Shown here: in pieces, positions 45,418 to 55,583 of the stretch | How the letters are laid out: each line of letters opens with the position of its first letter | Numbering within the stretch: the first letter of the stretch is position 1 | Origin: Anaerotruncus sp. | GTDB lineage: Bacteria > Bacillota > Clostridia > Oscillospirales > Acutalibacteraceae | Assembly: GCA_022009795.1 (NCBI GenBank) | Contig: CP091724.1 | Coordinates: 186,001-250,000, forward strand | Length of the DNA: 64,000 nucleotides | Direction of reading: 5' to 3' | The notes under the pieces: generated by a model | The model's database searches: none | What the model was told of the DNA's origin: nothing | What the model saw: only the letters and a program-made list of their open reading frames with translations | Made by a program: the position numbers and the translations under genes

Positions 45418-47045
45418 TCAGCCGTTAAGAATTTCAAAGTTCTTTTTGTTGTCTTTATAAAGATTTTTGAAAACTTGGAAATTTCTGTCGTAAACGGCTT
45501 TGTTTGCTTTTGTTGGGGTGGTATATTGTTTTAACAGGAATAAGCTTTTTTTAACATCCTTCATTGTCGGAATAAGCTTCATGCCAACCGCAATGCAGGC
45601 AGCAGCACCGACTGCGCCGATGTTTTGCGGTGATTCAACCACAACAACATCCCTTTGAAGAATATCGGAAAGAATTTGGCAGGTGGTTTCGCCGAGTGCG
45701 CCGCCGCCGCAGAAGCGAACGGTATCCTCTTTCTTATATTTGCTAACCTTTTGCTCCTGCCTTTCAAGCATCCATCTCATGTGGAAGCAAATGCCCTCAA
45801 CAACGGCTCTGATAAGCTCTGTTTTGCCGGTTTCAAGGCGAATGTTAAAGAACATACCTGCCGCATTCGGGTCTTCAAACGGGCATCTGTTGCCGTGAAG
45901 CCACGGTGTAAACACAACTCCGTTGGAACCGGCGGGAATGGTGTCTATAACTTCTTCAAGGTAATCGTAAAGGTTAAACTCAACCTGCTCAAAGCTGTCC
46001 GAAGCATTGCCGTATTTTTTTAGGAACACGCCGATTTCGTCAAGTGCAAGGTGATCCTTAACCCAGCTTACGCATTTGTTTGATGTTTCAAGCTCGCCGA
46101 AATAATTGTAAGCCTCGGGATCAACGCCTACTATCGCCGCCATCATCGCACCTGCGTCAACGATTTGCTCGGGCACAACGGTGCCTACCCAGCCCGATGT
46201 GCCGGAATAAATATGAGTGTCGCCGATTTCAACTGCGCCTGCGCCTACGCCGATAAGCGAAGCGTCGCCGCCTCCGCCGTAAACAGCCGTGCCCTCTGCA
46301 AGGCCAAGCTCTTTTGCGGCTTTTTCGGTTATTTTGCCCACTTCTTCGGTGCTCTTTTTAATGGTGGGCATGTGCTCAATGTTTACGCCAACCATCTTGC
46401 AAACGGGATTGCACCAGCCCTCGTGACCTTTTCTTGTGTCATAAAGCAGTGTGCCGAAAGCGGAATCCTGTGTCATAACAAATTCGCCGCTTGCGCGCAA
46501 AATAAGATATTCTTTAATATCAAGCCATTTGTAAATCTTTTTAAAGTTTTTCGGGCTCATGAGCCTCAACCCATTTATATTTCCAAATCGGGTCTTTAAC
46601 GGAGGAGCTTACCGCGCCCGTGTATCTGAGGTATTTAAGCAACTTTGTAACCTCCGCACCGGCAACCTGCACACCGTGGGCAATGCCTTTTTTGAGCTCT
46701 TCTCTTGCTCTTTGGTCCATATATGTCATGGGTCTGCGAATGCAATTACCCTCTTTGTCAACAAGCACAAGCCCCTGCATTGCAGAGCAAAAGCTGATGC
46801 CCTCTATCATTTCTTTGGTAACGTGGGGCGTTTTGTTTAACACGGTTTTTGTGGTTGTGCACATAGCCTCCCACCATTCATCCGCATCCTGCTCTGCGCC
46901 GCCTTTAACTCCGGTTTCATCGTCAACATAAAGATTGTAGCCCGCAGTTGAGGAAGCAAGGATTTTCATTGATTCGTCAATTTCGATAAGGCAGGTTTTG
47001 ATTCCCGTTGTGCCTATATCGTAGGTGATAACATATTTTTGCCAT
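45418..47045 (-). CDS. FGGY-family carbohydrate kinase (frameshifted)
   Basis: Sugar or polyol kinase of the xylulokinase/gluconokinase superfamily. ATG 47045 is inferred after removing one extra A near 47032 (MAKYVITYDIGTTGIKTCLI, the phosphate-1 motif). Further features: GAEQDADEWWEAM, MTYMDQRAREE, YGGGGDASLIGVGAGAVEIG, HIYSGTSGWVG, FTPWLHGNRCPFEDPNAAGM and RFCGGGALGETTCQIL. A second frame change is near 46553. About 540 residues, typical for FGGY. Substrate unknown. It is divergent from the aminotransferase/aldolase genes and shares the locus with the TetR gene. Confidence 0.88.
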
Positions 47046-47245
47046 AGTGTTTGCCTTTCCGGCTACATAAATATAAATCACGGCGCCCCTGCTGTAGCCC
47101 GGCAAGGCGTGATGAATGTTCGGCCATTCAAATATGCCTTTGCAAATTCCAATGGCGATATTGACGGCTTGTATCGCAAATGATATCAATGTGATTTTGC
47201 CGCAAAGCCGGCATGCCGGCAAGATTTACGATTTCGGTTGTTTTA
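47046..47245. other. Spacer between TetR and FGGY kinase genes
   Basis: 200 bases without a convincing gene. It contains the palindrome GCCGGCATGCCGGC (47203-47216) embedded in a TTGCCGG...GCGGCAA arrangement. On the minus strand it would lie in the leader of the kinase. A GAAAGG site precedes ATG 47045. An open minus-strand frame here has no family likeness. Confidence 0.4.
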
Positions 47246-47916
47246 TTATTTTGTGAAGGTGAATGCCGATTCTAAAAATTTAAGAAGCTGGGCAACAATT
47301 TCATCGTCGTTTGCCTCGTCTATGTTCACACCGGTGTAAATGCTGAGGCGTTCTTTATAATAAGCGCAAGTGTAGGAAAACTGAAGCATTGTAAGCAGAT
47401 TATCAAGGAAAAAGGCAAAAAGCCTTGGGTCAAGATCCTGGCGCACATCGCCGCAGGCAAGCGCCTGAGCAATTGCGGTTATGTAAATTCTGCTTGTGTG
47501 GCTTTTCTATTTCCCTTTGCAAAGGCAACGGCGCGTTCGCCGTCTTTTTCCGCGGTGATTTCATTGTAAAGCTTGATGTAATTTTTTTATATTCTCTTGA
47601 AAGCTCGCAGCTTGCGCGGATAACTTTTTTTCGGCTTTGGTAAGCAGCTTATCGTGGCTTTTCATTATTTCTTCAAGCGTTTCGCGCAGCAGCACCATTC
47701 CCTTTGAAATGCAGGTTAAAAAGAGGTCTTCTTTCGTTGCAAAATATTTATACATAAGGCCGATGCTTATGCCTGCATTTTTTTGAAATTATGTTTATGT
47801 TTGCGTTTTTTTATATCCCTTTGGAGGAAAAATTCTTCAATGGAAGTTCCAAGAATTTCATTTTGCCTTTCGGGAGAAATTCTGTCAAACGCTTCTTTGT
47901 TGTGTTTTTTTGTCAT
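47246..47916 (-). CDS. TetR-family transcriptional regulator (frameshifted)
   Basis: N-terminal HTH: MTKKHNKEAFDRISPERQNEI (start 47916), then ILGTSIEEFF, a scrambled middle, and AGISIGLMYKYFATKEDLF, the recognition helix typical of TetR. The ligand-binding domain is divided over several frames (ISKGMVLLRETLEEIMKSHD, ... AFFLDNLLTMLQFSYTCAY) and ends ESAFTFTK at 47246. At least four indels are needed (near 47780-47820, 47585, 47510, 47445). About 220 residues. It is the natural candidate for binding the palindrome at 48136-48153 and for controlling the divergent catabolic genes. Confidence 0.78.
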
Positions 47917-48093
47917 TTTAATTATTTTTGTAAGCTTGCACAAAGCAATTTGCTTGCTTTTTGTGCAATTCAAACAAAGGAAACCGCCTTTCGCAAAAAT
48001 ATATGGTTTAAATACTAAACAGTATATTATCATAATTTTAATAATCCTGCAACAATTCAAAGAAATTTGAACAAAAAAATATTGATTACGGAT

Positions 48094-48153
48094 TTGACAA
48101 ATCGTTGAAAAGTGATATACTAAATATGTACTTATTGTGAGTAATCGCTCACA
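48094..48153 (+). promoter_or_regulatory. Promoter and TetR-like operator upstream of the aminotransferase gene
   Basis: TTGACA (48094-48099), 16-base spacer, TATACT (48116-48121). Fifteen bases downstream is the perfect palindrome TGTGAG TAATCG CTCACA (48136-48153), placed to block transcription. Half-sites of the TGAG/CTCA type are common among TetR repressors. Confidence 0.7.
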
Positions 48154-48221
48154 CCTGCATTGCAGGCGGCGCTGCTCACTTAAAATACTATATTAAAATC
48201 AATTCAAGGAGGATCTATCTA

Positions 48222-49706
48222 ATGGATACAAGATTCGCAATCACAGAGTATCCCGATGCAACAGTGCTTAATGCGGAACTCAATGCGCTTATCAAAAAGC
48301 CGATTTACTCAATCAGCAGATCTGCGCTTAAAGAATATGAGGAAGAATACTTCGCAAAGAAGTGCAAAAAGTCTAAGGAGCAGATTGAAGAGGCTAAAAC
48401 AATCATTCCCGGCGGCGTTCAGCACAATCTTGCTTTCAACTATCCTTTCCCGATTGTTATGGTAAAGGCAAAGGGCAACAGGCTTTATGATGTTGACGGT
48501 AATGAATATTACGACTTCCTTCAGGCAGGCGGCCCCACAATCATAGGCTCAAACGACGATGTTGTAAGAGATAAGGTTATTGAGCTCCTTGAGGATTGCG
48601 GTCCTTCCACAGGTCTTTTCCATCCTTATGAATATAAGCTTGCAAAGAAAATTTCCGAATGCGTTCCTTCTGTTGAAATGTTTCGTATGCTCGGTTCGGG
48701 CACAGAGGCTTGCATGTGCGCGGTTCGTGTAGCCCGTCTTGCAACAGGCCATAAAAATGTTATCAAAATGGGCGGTGCTTATCACGGCTGGTCCGATCAG
48801 CTTGCATGGGGCATGCGTGTTCCCGGCACACTTAATCTTCAGTCTCACGGTGTTCCGCTTTTCGTATTCAAGCACACTCAGGAATTCTTCCCGAATGATC
48901 TTAAGAGCCTTGAAAGAAAGCTCATTCTCAATAAATTCCGCGGCGGCACGGCTGCTGTATTCATCGAGCCCTGCGGCCCCGAATCAGCAACACGCCCGGT
49001 TGATAAAGATTTCCCGAAGGGCGTTCAGGCTCTTTGCCGCAAGTACGGCGCACTTCTTGTTTGCGACGAAGTTGTAACAGGCTTCCGTATCGGTCTTTCC
49101 GGTGCTCAGGGCTATTACGGCATTGATCCCGATATCACCATCTTCGGTAAGATTATCGCAGGCGGCTATCCGGGTGCAGGCGGCATCGGCGGCCACAGAG
49201 AAGTTATGAAGTATCTCGGCGCAGGCCTTGATAAATCCGAAGGTAAGAAAATACATAAGGCAATGTGCGGCGGCACCATGGCTGCCACACCTATCTCTTG
49301 CTGCGCAGGCTACACCGTTATCTGCGAGATTGAAAAGAGAAATGCTTGCCAGGTTGCCGGCCAGATGGCTGATCGCCTCACAAAGGGCATCAATGAATCC
49401 ATCAAGAAGTATGATCTTCCCTTCATCTGCTACAATGTAGGTTCTATTTGCCAGCTTCACACAGTTGCAACAATGCAGTTCAGCATCAATTGGAAGAAGC
49501 CGTGGACTATTCCCACCGTTCTTAAGCAAACAGGCATTCGCCAAACCGAAATGCAGTATATGGGCGCTGCTTACATGGCAGAAGGCCTTGTTACGCTTGC
49601 AGGCTCTCGTCTTTACACTTCAAGTGCTTACACCGAAGAGGATATTGATGAATGTATCCGCCGCTTTGATAAAGTGCTTTCCAAGTGCGAAAAGATTGAT
49701 TACTAA
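48222..49706 (+). CDS. Class III PLP aminotransferase, glutamate-1-semialdehyde aminomutase-like
   Basis: Intact, 494 residues; PLP-dependent fold type I. Seen: GGVQHNLAFNYPFPIVMVKAKG, the cofactor-binding LGSGTEACMCAVRVAR, AYHGWSDQ, CDEVVTGFRIG and the Schiff-base lysine in TIFGKIIAGGYPGAGGIGG. The N-terminal extension of about 55 residues and the absence of hem genes nearby argue against the heme role of HemL. The gene follows a TetR-type operator and precedes a class II aldolase, so it more likely transaminates a sugar-derived aldehyde or ketone. ATG 48222 follows AAGGAGGA. Confidence 0.88.
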   Translation: MDTRFAITEYPDATVLNAELNALIKKPIYSISRSALKEYEEEYFAKKCKKSKEQIEEAKTIIPGGVQHNLAFNYPFPIVMVKAKGNRLYDVDGNEYYDFLQAGGPTIIGSNDDVVRDKVIELLEDCGPSTGLFHPYEYKLAKKISECVPSVEMFRMLGSGTEACMCAVRVARLATGHKNVIKMGGAYHGWSDQLAWGMRVPGTLNLQSHGVPLFVFKHTQEFFPNDLKSLERKLILNKFRGGTAAVFIEPCGPESATRPVDKDFPKGVQALCRKYGALLVCDEVVTGFRIGLSGAQGYYGIDPDITIFGKIIAGGYPGAGGIGGHREVMKYLGAGLDKSEGKKIHKAMCGGTMAATPISCCAGYTVICEIEKRNACQVAGQMADRLTKGINESIKKYDLPFICYNVGSICQLHTVATMQFSINWKKPWTIPTVLKQTGIRQTEMQYMGAAYMAEGLVTLAGSRLYTSSAYTEEDIDECIRRFDKVLSKCEKIDY

Positions 49707-49715
49707 TTAAAACTT

Positions 49716-49761
49716 GGGCGGTAATTGGCAAATTTTTAATTTACCGATTCCGCCCTTTTTG
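49716..49761 (+). terminator. Terminator between aminotransferase and aldolase genes
   Basis: GGGCGG (49716-49721) and CCGCCC (49750-49755) with inner AT-rich pairing, followed by five T. It may limit expression of the downstream aldolase or be partial. Confidence 0.7.
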
Positions 49762-49800
49762 TGTATATTAAATTTATTGCACTATTGAAAGGGAAAAATT

Positions 49801-51018
49801 ATGGCATATGAAATTGAAGAAGCAAAAAAGCTTGTGGTTGAAGCAGGTAAAAAGCTTATAGAAACAGGCCTTATTGCACGCACATGGGGAAATGTTTCCG
49901 CTCGTATTTCGGAAACTCAGTTTGTTATCACACCGTCAGGCAGGGCGTATGAAACCCTTACTCCGGATGATATCGTTGTTGTTAATATAGATGATTGCTC
50001 TTATGAAGGCAATATCAAGCCCTCATCCGAAAAAGGAGTTCACGCAGCGGCTTACAGGCATCATCCCACAGTTGATTTTGTTATCCACACTCATCAGAAA
50101 TATGCAACAATCGTAAGCATCACAGGCATGGAAATCAGAAATGTTTACAGTGATTTGCAGCCTGTTCTCGGCGATAAAGTTCCGGTTGCCGATTACGCCA
50201 TGTCAACCACCGAATCGCTTCGCAAAAAGGTTGAAACCTGCATAATGATGAATCCTTCGGCACGCGCAATTATGCTTATGCACCACGGCACTCTTTGCAT
50301 GGGCGACAGCTATGAGCATGCTTTCAAAATCGCAGGTGCTCTCGAAACCTGCTGTGAAAGAGTTATTAAGGATAACTATCTTCGCCATTCCTGGGCAAAA
50401 TCCTATTCGGACGAGGATAAAAGAAATTATTTCCTTAAAAAAGAGGATTGCGGCGCAATGCCCGCTTCCATTTGCGATCTCGGCTCTTCCGTAAGAAACG
50501 GCAATATGTTCACACTTACCGTTGGCGATCAAACATATGATGTTGATATGGAAACCTGCCTTGCCGTAAACGGTGTGGCTCCGAAATGCGCAAAAATTCA
50601 TAAGGCTATTTATGAAAATCAGGATGTTACCATCATTAAGCACCTTACTGAGCCCGATGTTGTTGCGGTTTCCTGCACGGGTGAGGATATGAGACCGATG
50701 ATTGACGACTTTGCTCAAATCGTCGGCGTAGATGTTAAAAACTGCTCTTGGATAGACGGCGATACCGATGATTGCGCTGCAAAAATCGGCAAGGCCGCAG
50801 CAGGCAGAAATGCCGTTCTTATTGCCGGCAACGGCGCGCTTGCTTTCGGTAACAGCGACGGCGATATGCAGGCTCTTGAAATCATTATGGATAAGGGTTG
50901 TGAAGCCGTTGTTGATGTTGATATCTTCAACCGCCCGCACTATGTTCCCAAAGCAGAATGCTTCCTTATGAGAACGGTTTACCTTGCTAAATATTCCAAG
51001 GAAATCAACAAGAAGTAA
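49801..51018 (+). CDS. Tandem class II aldolase/adducin protein
   Basis: Intact, 405 residues, with two domains. The first (about 1-200) is a class II aldolase/adducin fold like fuculose-phosphate aldolase: TWGNVSARI, PSSEKGVHAAAYRHH (catalytic Glu region), DFVIHTHQKYATI (zinc His-x-His) and MLMHHGTLCMG (third His). The second (about 225-400) repeats the fold in weakened form (VEM-type ligands replaced; IIKHLTEPDVVAVSCTG, LIAGNGALAFGNSDGDMQA). Such a tandem is unusual; the second half may be structural or bind another ligand. ATG follows AAAGGGAAAA. Probably cleaves a phosphorylated sugar made by the FGGY kinase; an inference. Confidence 0.85.
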   Translation: MAYEIEEAKKLVVEAGKKLIETGLIARTWGNVSARISETQFVITPSGRAYETLTPDDIVVVNIDDCSYEGNIKPSSEKGVHAAAYRHHPTVDFVIHTHQKYATIVSITGMEIRNVYSDLQPVLGDKVPVADYAMSTTESLRKKVETCIMMNPSARAIMLMHHGTLCMGDSYEHAFKIAGALETCCERVIKDNYLRHSWAKSYSDEDKRNYFLKKEDCGAMPASICDLGSSVRNGNMFTLTVGDQTYDVDMETCLAVNGVAPKCAKIHKAIYENQDVTIIKHLTEPDVVAVSCTGEDMRPMIDDFAQIVGVDVKNCSWIDGDTDDCAAKIGKAAAGRNAVLIAGNGALAFGNSDGDMQALEIIMDKGCEAVVDVDIFNRPHYVPKAECFLMRTVYLAKYSKEINKK

Positions 51019-51100
51019 TTTAATTCGCGTGATTTGATTTATAGGAATTGTTTACCGATTGTTTATATTTATTGTTACATTTTTTTGCTTTTTTTGATAA

Positions 51101-51129
51101 TTGCAAATCAGAACCGAATGTGGTATAAT
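51101..51129 (+). promoter_or_regulatory. Promoter of the Mn-riboswitch/ATPase unit
   Basis: TTGCAA (51101-51106), 17-base spacer, TATAAT (51124-51129); transcription would begin just before the riboswitch. Confidence 0.7.
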
Positions 51130-51136
51130 ACAGGAA

Positions 51137-51262
51137 ATATGAGGGAGTAATTCCGTGCCGTTTACGGCGCTGATTAAATCAACATCGTGCTCATATAGAG
51201 CTGGTTTAATTTTAAAGAATGAGACTCGTATATGGTAGAAATACTGTATACGGGTCTTTTTT
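51137..51262 (+). ncRNA. Manganese riboswitch, yybP-ykoY type
   Basis: The aptamer has the conserved 5' loop GAGGGAGTA and the 3' GAATGAGAC motif. Its P1 stem is ATATGAG (51137-51143) with CTCGTAT (51225-51231), enclosing a GCCG TTTA CGGC hairpin and a GATTAAATCAAC / GGTTTAATTTT arm. An intrinsic terminator follows: GACTCGTATA (51223-51232) with TATACGGGTC (51247-51256) and TTTTTT. P1 and the terminator use the same bases, so Mn2+ binding would stabilise P1, prevent termination and turn on the ATPase, as known for this class. Confidence 0.85.
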
Positions 51263-51323
51263 AATAAAAAAACGGCAAAATCGATGCTCCCGCATTATAT
51301 TCTTTTGCGAAAGGGAATTGAAA

Positions 51324-53965
51324 ATGAAAGAATATCTTAAAAATTCGTCAGATGTGCTGGCAGAGCTTAATTCGTCCGAAGCGGGCTTGGAGCAAAGCGA
51401 GGCGGAAAAACGCCTTGCAGAGCACGGTGAAAAACAGGCTGGCACAGGGCAAAAAGGAATCCGTTTTTTTCACAAATTCCTTGTGCAGTTTTTCGGATCC
51501 CATGATAATTATACTTATCGTTGCCGCTGTCGTTTCCGCCGTAACCTCCGCTTATAATCACGAATTTCCTGCGGATGTTATAATTATTATGATTGTTGTT
51601 TTGATAAATGCCGTGCTGGGGGTTTATCAGGAAACAAAGGCCGAAAAGGCGATAGACGCGCTTAAAGAAATGGCGGCAGCCAAAAGCCGCGTTAAGCGCG
51701 GAGGTAAAACGGTTTTTGATAAATTCCTCCATGCTTGTGCCGGGTGATGTGGTGGCGCTTGAGGCGGGCGACAGCGTGCCTGCCGATTGCCGCATTTTGC
51801 ATTCGGCTTCAATGAAAGCGGAGGAGGCTGCGCTTACGGGTGAATCGGTGCCCGTTGAAAAATCTGCCGATGAGATAATTGCGGCAGACGGAGGCGATGT
51901 GCCGCTCGGCGACAGAAAAAATATGTGCTATATGGGCTCCAATATCGTTTACGGTCACGGCGAAGCCGTTGTTACGGCAACGGGCATGAAAACCGAAATG
52001 GGCAAAATCGCCACCGCGATAAATGATGCAACAGACGGCGAAACACCGCTTCAAAAAAAGCTTAATCAGCTTTCAAAGGTGCTTTCTTATCTTGTGCTCG
52101 GAATATGCGTTGTTATCTTTTGCGTTGATGTTTTAAGAACCGTAATTACCGGCAATGCCGTAACGTTTAACGGCATGCTTGACACCTTTATGGTTGCCGT
52201 TTCGCTTGCCGTTGCCGCAATTCCCGAGGGGCTCGCCACGGTTGTTACAATCGTGCTTTCAATCGGCGTAACGAAAATGAGCAAACGCAATGCCGTTGTT
52301 CGCAAGCTTACCGCGGTTGAAACTCTCGGCTGCACGCAGGTTATATGCTCGGATAAAACCGGCACGCTCACTCAAAATAAAATGACGGTAACGGAAACAA
52401 AAGGCGATTCCGAAAATCTTACCGCTCAGGCAATGGCTCTTTGCTCGGATGCGGCTTTTGAAAACGGCAAGGTAACGGGCGAACCGACCGAGGCAGCGCT
52501 TGTTGAATGGGCGCAAAGCCTTGATATGAATAAAACGCGCCTTGAATCCGAGTTTCCGCGTGTGGATGAGGTGCCGTTTGATTCTTCGCGCAAGATGATG
52601 ACGACAATTCATTCGGCCGATGGAAACGGCTTTGTGCAATATACAAAGGGCGCGCCGGATATCGTTTTGAAAAACTGCGATTTTGCCCTTAAAAACGGCA
52701 AAAGAGTGCCGATGACCGATGAACTTCGTGCAGAAATAGCCGCGCAAAACAAAGAAATGGCGGATAAGGCGCTCCGTGTGCTTTGTGTTGCAATGAAAAC
52801 ATATGCTTTTATGCCGCGCGAGGTTTCATCCGCTCTTGAAACAGGGCTTTGCTATATCGGTCTTGCGGGAATGATCGATCCCGTTCGCCCCGAGGTTTGC
52901 GATGCAATTAAAGAAGCAAAAGAGGCGGGCATTAAGCCCGTTATAATAACGGGCGATCACAGGGATACGGCGTTTGCAATCGCCAAAACCCTCGGCATTG
53001 CAGAAAAGCCGTCGGAGGTTATAACGGGTACGGAGCTTAACGAGCTCAGCGATGATCAGCTTGATAAAAATATTGAAAATTACAGTGTCTTTGCCCGTGT
53101 TCAGCCCGAGCATAAGGTCAGAATAGTCAATGCATGGCGTTCAAAGGGCATGGTGACCGCCATGACGGGTGACGGCGTAAACGATGCGCCGTCAATCAAA
53201 AACGCGGATATCGGCATCGGCATGGGCATTACCGGCACGGATGTTACTAAAAATGTGGCTGATATGGTGCTGGCAGACGATAATTTTGCCACCATTATTT
53301 CTGCGGTTGAAGAGGGCAGACGCATTTACGATAACATTCGCAAATCAATTCAGTTTTTGCTTTCTTCAAATCTTGCCGAGGTGCTCACGATTTTTGCCGC
53401 AACCTTGATAGGATTCACTGTGCTTGAGCCTGTTCATCTGCTGTGGATAAATTTGATTACGGATGCTTTCCCTGCAATGGCGCTTGGCGTTGAAAAGGGC
53501 GAGCCGGATATTATGAAGCGCGCTCCGCGCAGCGAAAAGGACGGAATTTTCGCAAACGGTATGGGCTTTGATGTTGCATGGCAGGGCATTATGGTTACCG
53601 TGCTTACCTTGCTTTCGTATTATGCGGGCATTCACCTTGCTGCAGGCAGCGGCGAGCTTATTCATCAAAACGGAATGACGATGGCTTTCTTGACTCTTTC
53701 GCTTGCGGAAATTTTCCATTCGTTTAATATGCGCTCAAGGCGCCAATCCGTTTTTGCGCTTAAATCGCACAATAAGCTTTTATACGGCGCAACGGTGCTC
53801 AGCCTTGTGCTTTGCACGGCGGTGATTTATATTCCCTTCCTTGCAAGGGCATTTGATTTTGCCGCTGTTTCCGCGCTTGAATATGTCATTGCGCTTGCGC
53901 TTGCGTTTGCGGTTATCCCCATTGTGGAAATCGTTAAGCTTATTCAGCGCAAAATCGGCAAATGA
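51324..53965 (+). CDS. P-type cation ATPase, P2A type (frameshifted)
   Basis: Calcium/manganese-type transporter of about 880 residues. Phosphorylation motif CSDKTGTLTQNKM, TGES actuator motif in ALTGESVPVEK, nucleotide-binding KGAPDIVL and hinge TGDGVNDAPSIKNADIGIGM are present; transmembrane helix 4 has AAIPEGLA, and helix 6 LLWINLITDAFPAMALG (N...D ligands), as in SERCA/PMCA-like pumps. Frame changes lie near 51430 (AAAAA), 51470-51495 and 51712-51717; from 51716 on it is open. ATG 51324 follows AAGGGAATTG. Control by the Mn riboswitch makes Mn2+ export likely, as shown for related riboswitch-linked P-type ATPases. Confidence 0.92.
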
Positions 53966-53986
53966 TATATTCGTAAATAAAGCAAA

Positions 53987-54034
53987 TAATAAATCCGCTC
54001 CGAGGGAATAAAAAAACCAAAGAGCGGATTTTTC
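53987..54034 (+). terminator. Terminator of the ATPase gene
   Basis: AAATCCGCTC (53991-54000) pairs with GAGCGGATTT (54021-54031) and is followed by T. Confidence 0.8.
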
Positions 54035-54177
54035 TTATGACGTTTTTTTATGGTGTATTCGGATTTGCCCGCACAGTTAAAAAGCTCGTAAATCGTGCGG
54101 GAATTATTTTAAATTTGCGCAATTTCTCTTTATATTTTTTTAATTATATATGCTATTATATACAGTGGTGGTTTATA

Positions 54178-55549
54178 TTGAGTCTTAAAAAGAACGATGA
54201 AATAAAACTTAATATCGAATCCGTCACCTCAGAGGGGAGCGCACTCGGCAGATATAACGGGCTTGCCGTTTTTGTTTTCGGCGCTGTGCCCGGCGATGTT
54301 GTTGAGGCGCATATCATAAAGGTTTCCAAAAATTATGCCGTTGGCATAATAAAGGAAATAATCGAAAAATCGCCTTTCAGAATCGAAAGCGATTGCCCTG
54401 TTTCGGATAAATGCGGCGGCTGCACCTTTCGCTCCATGACATATGAAAAAGAGCTTCAAAGCAAGCTTGATTTTTGTAAACGGCAATATGGAGCGCATCG
54501 CAAAGCTGCCGATAAGGTGCGAGGAGATTATAGGCGCTTCGGATGTTTTACGCTATCGAAACAAAGCGCAATATCCCGTTTGCATTCAAGGCAATGAATT
54601 TTGCGCGGGCTTTTACGCATATAAAAGCCACAGAATCGTACCTGCGGCGGATTGTCTGCTTCAGCCTGCGGAATTTAAGGCGGGTGTTGAGGCATTTGAA
54701 AAAAATGGGCGCTTGCGGCGAATGTTTCTTCGTTTGACGAAAAAAAGCGGCAGAGGGCTTTTGCGGCATATTTATTTTTCGCAAGGCCTTTGCAACGGGT
54801 GAAATTATGGCGTGCGCCGTTATAAACGGAAGCTCCGTGCCCGAACCGCAAATGCTGGTTTCTTTTTTGCAGTCGGCTTTGCCGGGGCTGAAAAGCGTTG
54901 TGCTCAATATAAACAAAAAAATAAAACAAATGTTATTCTCGGCGAAAAAAACAAAGCTGTTGTGGGGCAGTGAAAAAAATAACGGATATGCTTCTCGGCA
55001 AAAAAATTCATTATTTCGCCGCAAAGCTTTTATCAGGTTAATCATGCGCAGTGCGAAAAGCTTTATTCCGCGGCGGCGGAGCTTGCGGGGCTTTCGGGCA
55101 GCGAAACCGTGCTTGATATGTATTGCGGCGCCGGCACCGTCGGCATTTCGCTTTCCGATAAATGCAAATCGCTTTACGGAATCGAGATTGTGCCGCAGGC
55201 GGTTGAAAACGCAATCGAAAATGCAAGGCTTAATAATCTTTCAAACGCGGAATTTATTTGTGCGGATGCCTATGAGGGCGCAAAAATACTCACCCAAAAA
55301 GGCGTGCGCCTCGATGTCGTGATTTTGGACCCTCCCCGAAAAGGCTGCCAAAAAGAGATTTTTGATATCATTGCAGGGCTTGGGGTTAAAAAAATAGTGT
55401 ATATATCCTGCAACAGCGCCACCCTTGCAAGGGATTTGCAAATTCTTTCGCAGGCGGGGTACAATGCAAAGCGGCTTAAAGCGGTTGATCTTTTCCCTCG
55501 CACCCCGCATGTGGAGAGCGTGGTTCTGTTGACTAAAGCACACAAGTAA
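54178..55549 (+). CDS. 23S rRNA (uracil-5-)-methyltransferase, RlmD/RumA family (frameshifted)
   Basis: SAM-dependent m5U methyltransferase. A TRAM-like N-terminus (AVFVFGAVPGDVVEAHIIKV) and the Fe-S cysteines (CPVSDKCGGCTF) are followed by HRIVPAADCLLQPAEF. The SAM domain has VLDMYCGAGTVGISLS, then VVILDPPRKGCQKEIFD, YISCNSATLARDLQIL and DLFPRTPHVESVVLLT (catalytic Cys in SCN). TTG 54178 is the likely start after GTGGTGG. Four or more frame changes lie at A/T runs between 54475 and 55080. About 450 residues. Confidence 0.88.
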
Positions 55550-55583
55550 AAGTGTGAAAAAGGCTTGGAATTGAGGCGAAAAT

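Noticed and set aside
46977..47222. 81-codon minus-strand frame upstream of the FGGY kinase
   Set aside because: It runs into the kinase start in the wrong frame and has no likeness to a protein family.
48136..48153. CRP-like site TGTGA-N8-TCACA
   Set aside because: CRP signalling is not expected in Clostridia and the adjacent TetR gene explains the palindrome better.
48222..49706. Assignment as hemL for heme synthesis
   Set aside because: Long N-terminal extension, no hem genes nearby, and the catabolic context with kinase and aldolase.
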